Positions 57,086-64,000 of a DNA stretch of 64,000 bases are shown here, in pieces. The translations under genes and the position numbers were made by a program. Source of the stretch: Torreya grandis. Its lineage: Eukaryota > Streptophyta > Pinopsida > Cupressales > Taxaceae. Location of the stretch: positions 752,001 to 816,000 of the forward strand of contig JARHVA010002425.1 in the NCBI GenBank assembly GCA_037957365.1, written 5' to 3'. The stretch's first letter is position 1. Every line of letters begins with the position of its first letter. The notes beneath the pieces were generated by a model that worked only from the letters and a program-made list of their open reading frames with translations, was not told the DNA's origin and made no database searches.

Positions 57086-57904
57086 ATGGATTCTTATCAA
57101 CTTAAACCCCTAACACCCTTCAACTATCATGAATTGAAGGTTAAAATGTCAATCATTCTTAGAAGCAAAGGGTTGTATAAGATCACCATGGGTACTGAAG
57201 TAGAACCCAACACTAATGCTGAAAAGGTCAAGTGGTACAATCGTAGTGATGAAGCCTATGGATTACTGAGCTTGTCTGTGTCTCTAGAACTTCTCTTCTA
57301 TTTAGAATCCTCCCAGACTCCTAATGACATATGGGACACCTTAGAAAATTTATTTGGGAAGCTTGATGAGATGAGAGGTCATGAGCTCGAAAACGAACTC
57401 ATAAGTCCAAGTCCTAGCAACTTTGACACCCTACAAGACTTCTTCACTAAGTTTAAGGCCCTTAGATTGCAATTGAAAGAATGTGAGATAGAGAAGAAAG
57501 ATGATCAACTCATTCTTTCTATTCTCGCAAAGTTAGGTCCAAGCTATTCAGTCTTTGTCTCCACTTTTCATGCCACAAAAAGTGCCCTTGACACTACATG
57601 GAAAATGCCTTCTTTGGATTCATTCATTGCCAACTTGACTACGGAGCAAGATAAGCTAATTCAAGTGGGCACAGTGAAGTCTACTCAACCCCAAGCTTTG
57701 ATAGCTGGAAATGGTAAGGACAAGACTTCAACAAAGGAGAAGAAAATAAAGAACAAGGACCAAGAGAAGAAGAAAGAAAGCAACAATCCTGCCAAAAACA
57801 ACACTGAGTCTTCCTCTTCCAATGGTAAATCAAAGAAGGAGAAGGTTAAGTGTGCCTATTGTAAAAAAATAGGGCATGATGAACACAAATGCATGAAAAA
57901 ATAA
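57086..57904 (+). CDS. Copia-3 Gag
   Basis: An intact 272-codon frame begins at the ATG at 57086 after an A-rich leader end. The N-terminal half has 'KPLTPFNYHELKVKMSIILR' and 'DDQLILSILAKLGPSY', the UBN2-type Gag fold of plant copia. A Lys/Glu/Asn/Ser-rich linker leads to a perfect CCHC knuckle at 57851-57892 (C-A-Y-C...H...C). The TAA at 57902 is probably an internal stop, because related Gags run on into protease; the frame continues past it for about 40 codons. Confidence 0.85.
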   Translation: MDSYQLKPLTPFNYHELKVKMSIILRSKGLYKITMGTEVEPNTNAEKVKWYNRSDEAYGLLSLSVSLELLFYLESSQTPNDIWDTLENLFGKLDEMRGHELENELISPSPSNFDTLQDFFTKFKALRLQLKECEIEKKDDQLILSILAKLGPSYSVFVSTFHATKSALDTTWKMPSLDSFIANLTTEQDKLIQVGTVKSTQPQALIAGNGKDKTSTKEKKIKNKDQEKKKESNNPAKNNTESSSSNGKSKKEKVKCAYCKKIGHDEHKCMKK

Positions 57905-58370
57905 ATAGATCACCTAACTCATCTTCTAGAGAAGAACATGGGTGTTCCTGAGTCCATCGAGCAGAATTCATCTACCCAAGATTCTAATAAGGCAAAAGGC
58001 AAGGGTAAGGAGAAAGAAAAGGGCAAGGCCCTTGTACTCTACATCTTCATGGGTCATCGACTCGGGTGCTTCTCACCACATGGGCTCTTCACTAGTTGAG
58101 TTTTCATCTTTAGAGCCTTGTAGCATGACTTCAATTAGTTTGGGTGATGACACTTCAGTTTCTATTACAGGGAGAGGGTCAGTTGAAATGGAAGGAGGAA
58201 CATTCAATAATGTTCTAAGTGTTCCTTCTCTTTCAACCAATCTCCTATCAGTGTACCAAATCACTCACATTGGTTGGGGCATGAGAGTTGAGTTTTCACC
58301 AGATTCAGTGGCTATCAGGGAGTTGCATAGTCATACTACAATGGCAGTGGGTAGGGTAGATCACTAAGCA
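57905..58370 (+). pseudogene. Copia-3 protease
   Basis: A frameshift near 58020-58030 leads into 'TSSWVIDSGASHHM', with the DSG triad intact at 58059-58067, followed by 'SISLGDDTSVSITGRGSV' and 'LSVPSLSTNLLSVYQIT'. This matches the full copia protease. The frame closes with TAA at 58365-58367. Maturation of Gag-Pol is its role. Confidence 0.8.
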
Positions 58371-58415
58371 AGGTTATACACCTCACATTTTGCATCAGAT
58401 TCTTCTCCAACAACA

Positions 58416-59390
58416 TTGCTGACTCATTCAGATGGAGTTAGCAAATTGTGGCATGAGTGGTTTGGCCACCTTAACTACCGCTACCTTGAGCAACTTTGCA
58501 AACATGACATGGTCATTGGCTTGCCTTGTGTCCAATTCTCAAAAGGACTTTGCGAGGGGTGCTCCCTTGGGAAGCATCTCGAAGCAAAATTTGACAAAGG
58601 CAAAGCTTAGAGGGCTTCACAACCTTTGGAGTTAGTCCACAGTGATGTATCGGGACCCTTTTCCAAACCATCTTTCACAAGGGCCAAGTACAACCTCACT
58701 TTCATTGATGATTTCTCTAGGTACATTTGGATATATTTTCTCAAACAAAAGTCTGAAGTGTTTAAAATTTTTCTAGACTTCAAGGCTCTTGTTGAGAAAT
58801 AGAGTGAGAAATCCATCAAGGTTCTTTGAACTGATAATGGAGGGGAGTATGTCAACATCAGGTTTGAGCAGTTTTGCACCACAGAGGGGATTGATTTGTA
58901 GCGCACAGTCACTTACAGTCCTTCACAGAATGGGGTTGTAAAATGCAAGAATAGGTTCTTAAAAGAGATGGGTAGTTGTATGATTCACTCCAAATCCTTA
59001 ACACCATAGTACTAGGTTGAAGCCATCAATTGTGCTTGCTACATTCAAAACAGGGTTCCTCACAAAGCTTTGAAAGGGATAACACGCTTTGAAGCTTGGC
59101 ATAAAAGGAAACTTGATGTTGAGCACCTTAGAGTTTTCATATCCCCAACCATGGCCCGTATTCTGAAGAAGAAACTCAAAGCTATGGAACATCAGTCTAA
59201 GCCTTGCATCTTTGTAGGATATTCAGATGGTATTAAGGGATATCGCCTTCTAGATCTAGTCACTCATGAGTTGTTCATCGAGAGAAGTGTCCATTTTCAA
59301 GAGAGTCCTAGAGACTCAACACTTGACACTTCTTCTCCCTCATCGGATCTACTTCTTCATGATGATTCCTCGTCAGATTTAGATTAACCA
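58416..59390 (+). pseudogene. Copia-3 pre-integrase and integrase (catalytic Glu lost)
   Basis: The zinc segment reads 'LWHEWFGHLNYRYLEQL' and 'CEGCSLGKH', then a TAG at 58608. The core shows '[12 protein letters not shown]' (Asp), 'TDNGGEYV' (Asp, just after a TGA), and 'QNGVVKCKNR', where the expected Glu is Lys (AAA at 58941-58943). The C-terminal part (59070-59387) reads 'VEHLRVFISPTMAR' and 'KPCIFVGYSDGIKGYRL'. Five or more stops occur, but the frame is otherwise constant. Confidence 0.85.
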
Positions 59391-60559
59391 CAACAAGTTC
59401 TTGAGCCAGAGACATCTTCTTCTTCTTTGAGTTTAAATAATGAGGACAATGATGCAGAGTCATCCACCTCTAGTCAATCAGAGGATGAGGAGTTAGCACC
59501 TAACTCACCCACTTTTGGGCCACTTTGGGCCAGACAGACACTTGAGAGTGCTAACACTTGGGTAGGAGATCCTGCAGATGTTAGACGTATTAGGGGGATT
59601 TTTAGAGAGATCCACATGCCTTCTTTGCTTCAGTTTCAGATCCATAGGCTTTTCGAGAGGCATCGGGGGTACCTGAGTGGGATAATGCTATGGAGGAAGA
59701 ATATTCTTCTTTAATCAAAAATCACACTTGGGATTTGACTTCGCTTCCTAAGGGAAGAAAGATGGTTTGATGTAGGTGGATATATTGGACCAAGTTTGAA
59801 GCAAATGGGTTGGTTGATAAGTACAAGGCACAATTGGTCGCAAAGGGTTTCTCATAGGTGGCAGGCATTGACTACTCAGAGACCTTTTCACCCATTGCAA
59901 AGATGACTTCTATCTGACTCACCTTAGATATTGCCATAACACATGGTTGGGATGTGCATCAGATGAATGTGAAGAGTGCCTTTCTTCATGGAGACCTAGA
60001 GGAGGAGATCTACATGGAGCATCCGTCAGGATTTGTTCAGGATTCTTCCTTAGTATGCAGACTTAGGAAATCTATCTATGGCCTCAAACAGAACCCTCAG
60101 GCTTGGTATGCCAAGATGGATTCTTTTCTTCTCACAGTGGGTTTCACTAGGCACCATTCTGATCCTAATGTCTACTTCTTATGGCAAGATGATTTGATCT
60201 TGATTTTGGTTTTATATGTTGATGACCTTTTTATCACCGAGAGTTCTTCATCAGCTATTACAACGGTGAAGGCATCTCTTCAGGATAGATTTGACATGAT
60301 AGACTTGGGTTTATTGCACTACTTACTTGGCATCAAGATCTCACAGTCAGATTCATGGACTTTTCTTGCACATCCTAAGTATGCTCTTGACTTATTGGCT
60401 CGATTTCACATGGCTGATTGCAAGCCATCTCTAACTCCCTTTTTATCAGGAGTCAAGCTTGACGCTGATTGTTCTTCACCATTAGTTGATTCCACTCGGT
60501 ATCGACAACTTGTTGGTAGTCTCATCTACTTGACTCACACCAGGCTTGACATATCATAG
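59391..60559 (+). pseudogene. Copia-3 Pol spacer and reverse transcriptase
   Basis: An acidic Ser/Asp/Glu-rich spacer (to ~59600) precedes a frameshift near 59650. RT follows: 'VPEWDNAMEEEYSSL', 'KYKAQLVAKGFS', 'DVHQMNVKSAFLHGDLEEEIYM' (the usual catalytic Asp in 'LDVKSAF' is Asn), 'CRLRKSIYGLKQNPQAWY' and 'LVLYVDDLFI' (YVDD at 60215-60226). A 201-codon open frame covers the palm and thumb. Stops lie at ~59768, 59855 and 59917. Confidence 0.85.
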
Positions 60560-61132
60560 ACAGTGAGACTTGTTTCTAGATTCATGCAAGAACCTCATGA
60601 GCTACATTGGAAAGCAGCTAAGAGGATCCTGCATTACATACAGGGTTCACATAGATACTGGATTCATTATAGATTTGGCATAGAGGTTGACTTGGTTAGA
60701 TATATAGATTCAGACTGGGTTGGTGATTCACAGACTCACAAGTCCACTTTTGGTTACAGTGTCTCTCTAGGTTTTGGTCCTATCAGTTGGTCTAGCAAGA
60801 AGCAGAATGCTATTGCTATATCATCCATAGAGGTAGAGTATAGGGGAGCTATTAATGCAGCTATTGAGGCTATTTGGCTTCATGAGATACTTTCTGAGTT
60901 TGGCATTCCTATTAGGCAGCCCACCATCATTTATTATGACAACCAAAGTACCATTCAGATTTGCAAGAATCTAGTTCAGCACCAGTGGACCAAGCACATA
61001 GAGATTCACATGCATTTCATTCAGGAGCTTATTCATAGTCAGGTCATTGACTTGATATTTTGCCAGTCTTCAGATCAGGTTGCAGACATCTTCACCAAAC
61101 CTTTCATTGAGAGCAAGTTCATTCATCTATGA
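60560..61132 (+). CDS. Copia-3 RNase H
   Basis: After a TAG at 60557 a 189-codon frame shows 'AAKRILHYIQGS', 'YIDSDWVGDSQTHKST', 'ISWSSKKQNAIAISSIEVEYR' and 'IYYDNQSTIQICKN'. It ends 'SSDQVADIFTKPF' and 'SKFIHL'. Asp, Glu and Asp positions are all present, and the length is that of a full copia RNase H with connection. It is in frame with the RT upstream, so only the single stop separates them. Confidence 0.8.
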   Translation, partial: TVRLVSRFMQEPHELHWKAAKRILHYIQGSHRYWIHYRFGIEVDLVRYIDSDWVGDSQTHKSTFGYSVSLGFGPISWSSKKQNAIAISSIEVEYRGAINAAIEAIWLHEILSEFGIPIRQPTIIYYDNQSTIQICKNLVQHQWTKHIEIHMHFIQELIHSQVIDLIFCQSSDQVADIFTKPFIESKFIHL

Positions 61133-61354
61133 GCTCTTCTTGGGGTGCGGTCTACATCTGCAGTAGCATCATCTTCAGGGGGGCCTTCTAGCCTCTTCTT
61201 TCTTTTATGTCTCTCTTTCGGGGGGAAGTTTTTTCCTACAGGTTTTATCCTTTTCTCTATCTTATGGGAGATTGCATTTGTACATGGGTACCTCATCAGG
61301 CCTAGTTGCCGGGACCCATTTTATATTTCCACACTGCCCACCTAAGTTGCGCTT
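61133..61354 (+). other. Copia-3 3' untranslated region
   Basis: Non-coding sequence with repeated 'GGGGG' and TCTTTCTTTT words between Pol and the polypurine tract. Confidence 0.6.
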
Positions 61355-61362
61355 ATGGGGGG
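61355..61362 (+). other. Polypurine tract of Copia-3
   Basis: ATGGGGGG directly abuts TATTAG at 61363, which supports TA as the true LTR start. Confidence 0.8.
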
Positions 61363-61478
61363 TATTAGTGTAGGTTTTTATTTTTTCCTATTTATTAATT
61401 AGGGAAATTGTATTTCAACTTGTGTGATCACATCTCTATTGCACTCGCATTATCCAGATTCTGGCAACAACTTCGATA
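61363..61478 (+). repeat. 3' LTR of Copia-3, internally deleted
   Basis: Matches the first ~45 and last ~70 bp of the 5' LTR. About 343 bp are missing; the join lies in GTATTTC/TTCAA microhomology near 61410-61418. It ends CTTCGATA before the CTTTT TSD. Confidence 0.9.
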
Positions 61479-61483
61479 CTTTT

Positions 61484-62217
61484 TTGGCTTGTGAATGAAT
61501 AGAGCTCCATTGTCATCTTCATCATCACTAGAACTGTCACTTGATTGTTGAATCTTAGCCTTATCTTTCTTTGATGTGTTAAAAGCAGTTTCTCTCTTTG
61601 AGGGTTTCTCTTGTTCGATCTGCATTTCATATGTCATAAGAATACCATGTAGCTCATCCATCCTTAGCTTGGCTGAATTCTTCATCTCTTTAATTTCCAA
61701 AACTTTTGCATCATATCTCAATGGTAGAGATCTCAAAACTTTTATACCACAATTGATTCTTCTAACTTTTCTCCAAGACCTTAGATCTAATTAACTATTT
61801 GATTAACCCACAAAAGACAACTTGTTATATTTTCTTCCTCTTCCATCTTCAAACTCTCAAACTATCTTCTAAAATTTTGAAGCTTAGCTTGTTGAACATT
61901 TCCATCACCTTTGTAAATATTCTCAAGTTTTACCCAAGTTTCATGAGCAAATTTATATTGCATAACTTTAACAAATTTTGATTCACATAAACCACATAAA
62001 ATAACATTTAAAGCTTTAGCATTATTTTCACTTAGCTTCTTTTCTATTAGAGTAGTTACAAGTGTATGTGGCTCTTCATATTCCTCCACCACTAGTTGCC
62101 AAATGTTGAATTTAAGGGCCATCAAATAAGTCTTCACCCTTATGCTCCAAAAATCATAATTTGTCCCATCAAAAAAAGGTGCTTATTTGTAGAAAAAGCT
62201 TCATGTAATCCAGCCAT
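61484..62217 (-). pseudogene. Copia-2 Gag N-terminal part
   Basis: The likely start is the ATG at 62217-62215; a one-base shift near 62170 leads to 'MKTYLMALKFNIWQLVVEEY' (62137), then 'NAKALNVILCGLCESKFVKVM' and 'LENIYKGDGNVQQAKLQ', the UBN2 Gag core. A second frame (61736-61428) has 'SLPLRYDAKV', 'LRMDELHGILMTYEMQIEQE' and an acidic Ser/Asp stretch. Copia-3 interrupts it just after. Stops and at least two shifts inactivate it. Confidence 0.8.
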
Positions 62218-62268
62218 CGTGCTTTCTCGATCTACCTTCAAGCTGTAAAACTTTTTCTAAAGGAACCT

Positions 62269-62280
62269 GCTATGATACTA
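62269..62280 (-). other. Primer binding site of Copia-2
   Basis: On the minus strand TAGTATCATAGC lies two bases inside the 5' LTR and resembles the iMet-tRNA complement with two mismatches. Confidence 0.7.
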
Positions 62281-62282
62281 AT

Positions 62283-62390
62283 TGTTAAGCATGAAATATA
62301 CTGAGAGGGAGAGGTATCTGATTTATTTACTTTAACCACTTAATCACACATTAAAGATATGCAATAAAACTAAAACAATAATATGCACCA

Positions 62391-62483
<93 letters not shown>

Positions 62484-63342
62484 AAATTTTTATGTGGAAA
62501 CCCAAAGTGAGAAAAACCATAGAGAACAATCTCAAGTATATGAATGAGTACCAACTCAAATTACAAAGTTCACAAACACCAACTTGCAAGAGCACCAACC
62601 CCTTTGTCAAGCACCAACACAACAACTATTTGTGAGCACCAACCCACAAGAGCACCAACCCCTTGTAAACATTTGTGAACACCAACTCATAGGGGCACCA
62701 ACCCCTCTTATGTATAAAACACAACTATCTTTAAATGTTGCTTACTCAATAAATTATAGAACTCTACAATATCTCCTACTTTTCTCTCTTTGAAAACAAA
62801 TACAAACCATGCACTCTCTTGCATATTAAAAATGGCTTCTCAAGCCTTTATTTATAGATTTCTAAATGACCATTGACATTCAACCTTTGTGACCCTTCAA
62901 TCTTCATAGAAAATGGCATCAAAATTACATGACCTTTCATATCTTTGCATTTAAAAAGTCATACGGTGACCTTTCATAAGCAAATGCGGCCTTTCCTCTT
63001 TTGTCTTTATCTTTGGTGACTTTTCATATTTCTTAAAGTGTCCCTTCATGGAAAAATATGCCATACCCTCTTTTGTCTTCACATGGTGACTCTTGGAATT
63101 CCTCAAGATGACTCTTCATGAGAAAATAGGTCCCATTCCTCTTTTGTCTTTACCCTATGACTCTTTGACTTCTCCATGGGCCCTCTTTTGACTTATAAGC
63201 AACCAAAAATATATTTGTTAATATTAAATAAATATTAACACACATTAGCCAAGATATGAATATCAAAAACACCATTAAATACAATGGGGCCTTTATCACC
63301 AATAATGCTAGACCTTTGACATCAATGACAATATTTCCAACA
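62283..63342 (-). repeat. 5' LTR of Copia-2
   Basis: The 1,060-bp partner of 43505-44560, with the same order: GCTTAACA end, (GA)n, GAGCACCAAC repeats, TATA-like and A/T-rich U3. Visible divergence from the partner LTR indicates an old insertion. Confidence 0.95.
62394..62481. repeat. (GA)44 microsatellite in Copia-2 5' LTR
   Basis: An uninterrupted 88-bp GA run at the same position as the 56-bp run in the other LTR. Confidence 0.95.
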
Positions 63343-63765
63343 CCTCTTACTCTTTAGATGTACTTATATTTTTAGATATTGATTCTATTTTGTAACTATA
63401 ATCAAAATAATATCCTTATAGTATATTATGTTTATAATAAATATACCCATTATACTATATTTTATATTATTCTTTTGAATAAGAGGTACTAAATTTGCAT
63501 CACAACACCTGTTTCTTCTTAAAATCCATGTGAATCATCAAACAAAGCTTATGGTGACCAGAGAATTTTATTGGATATTTTTTTGGTTGGTTTGTGTAGC
63601 AGTTGTGTGTGTGAAGTTCTATTGTTGTGAAATTTAGTGTCATCTCCCTTGTACTTTCAAGAATAATGTCATCAAGAAAATAAAAGTCCCCATTAACATT
63701 TTCCCTCAGTCGTACGCCAATGGATAATTATTAATATTAATGTCATCATTGTAGTTTTTTTCAAG
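63343..63765. other. Unassigned flank
   Basis: AT-rich; no gene or repeat recognised. Confidence 0.4.
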
Positions 63766-64000
63766 AATTGTTGGACCAGGATATGATCAATAGTAGGGGG
63801 ATATTTTTATAAGAGGGCAAAGCTATTCATGAAACCTTGGTTTTTGGATTTTAACCCTTTAGTTGAAACCCTTTCTTCCATTCTAATTTGGGATAGGTGG
63901 CCAAATTTGTGTTTGTTTTTTTGGATGCCATCGATCCTAAAACAACTCAAAAATGCTATTGAAAAATACATTTCCATCGACAAAACAACATGAAGTAAAT
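63766..64000 (+). pseudogene. LINE ORF1 fragment G (runs off the right edge)
   Basis: Matches 21760-21990 of fragment C, including 'KPWFLDF.P' and the 'LKQLKNAIEKYI'-like DUF4283 piece near 63935-63970. It belongs to the same LINE family as C and C'. The window ends inside it, so ORF2 status is unknown. Confidence 0.6.

Larger units (their letters stand above)
55207..61478 (+). mobile_element. Copia-3: Ty1/copia element with TA...TA LTR ends
   Basis: The 6.27-kb element has a 459-bp 5' LTR (TATTAG...CGATA), a PBS directly after it, a 1.4-kb leader, Gag, protease, integrase, RT and RNase H, and a G-rich polypurine tract abutting a 116-bp, internally deleted 3' LTR. Flanks are CTTTT direct repeats. 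It lies in the Gag of Copia-2 in opposite orientation. A few stops and two frameshifts inactivate it. RT (YVDD) and RNase H catalytic residues persist; integrase has lost its Glu. Confidence 0.95.
43505..63342 (-). mobile_element. Copia-2: Ty1/copia element swollen by two nested insertions
   Basis: LTRs of 1,056 bp (43505-44560) and 1,060 bp (62283-63342) open TGTTGGAAAT and close GCTTAACA on the minus strand. Between them lie, in minus-strand order, Gag (62217-61484, then 55201 downward), protease (~53980), integrase (47234-46430), RT (45994-45690) and RNase H (45600-44840). A LINE (47454-53625) and Copia-3 (55207-61478) are nested inside; without them and their TSD copies the element is about 7.4 kb. 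The Gag/Pol wording (UBN2-type Gag, 'FIDSGCSR', 'YVDDIIFG') suggests a SIRE-like copia lineage, tentatively. No TSD flanks it. Confidence 0.9.

Noticed and set aside
1..64000. CRISPR arrays, bacterial operons, tRNA or rRNA genes, organelle insertions
   Set aside because: I saw no regularly spaced repeat-spacer structure, ribosomal or tRNA motifs, or plastid/mitochondrial gene sequence. All regular repeats are microsatellites, minisatellites or LTRs.

Overview
The window looks like an intergenic stretch of a large, repeat-rich seed-plant nuclear genome. It is AT-rich and holds no intact host gene. It is built from layers of plant Ty1/copia, Ty3/gypsy and L1-type LINE elements, most of them broken. 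A conifer or other gymnosperm would fit, but nothing in the sequence proves the lineage.

Layout. 1-~1970 (+): C-terminal end of a gypsy polyprotein and a probable long LTR whose upstream part carries a nine-copy promoter-like motif array. ~2400-14400 (-): a degenerate Ty3/gypsy element (integrase, RNase H, RT, protease, Gag with two CCHC knuckles), split inside its RT by a complete but dead copia element, Copia-1 (4401-9485, +, TSD GATAA). ~14880-16680 (-): fragment of a different gypsy family. 16680-31250: a diverged tandem array of gene-derived pseudogene units (an SRC2-like C-terminal exon, a minisatellite, a foldback element and a cysteine-rich pseudogene, all on -), invaded by LINE ORF1 fragments. 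31260-32940 (+): an ORF1-only LINE. 33240-41000: a host tandem repeat interrupted by a 3.66-kb probable solo LTR (34771-38432) and a second ORF1-only LINE (38790-40826). 41095-41410: a TA/TG microsatellite. 43505-63342 (-): Copia-2, about 7.4 kb of its own sequence expanded to 19.8 kb by a full-length L1-type LINE (47454-53625, -, 14-bp TSD) and by Copia-3 (55207-61478, +, 5-bp TSD). 63770-64000: the start of another LINE ORF1.

Nothing acts together as a host pathway. The biology is nested transposition: each insertion interrupts an older element, so relative ages can be read directly. The most notable items are Copia-3, whose LTRs begin TA and end TA instead of TG/CA; the LINE, whose ORF1 stop and ORF2 start overlap as ATGA; Copia-1, which carries clustered ACCGAC palindromes in its LTRs and again as a 21-bp tandem repeat in pol, plus a duplicated primer binding site; and several LINEs that retain ORF1 but lack ORF2.
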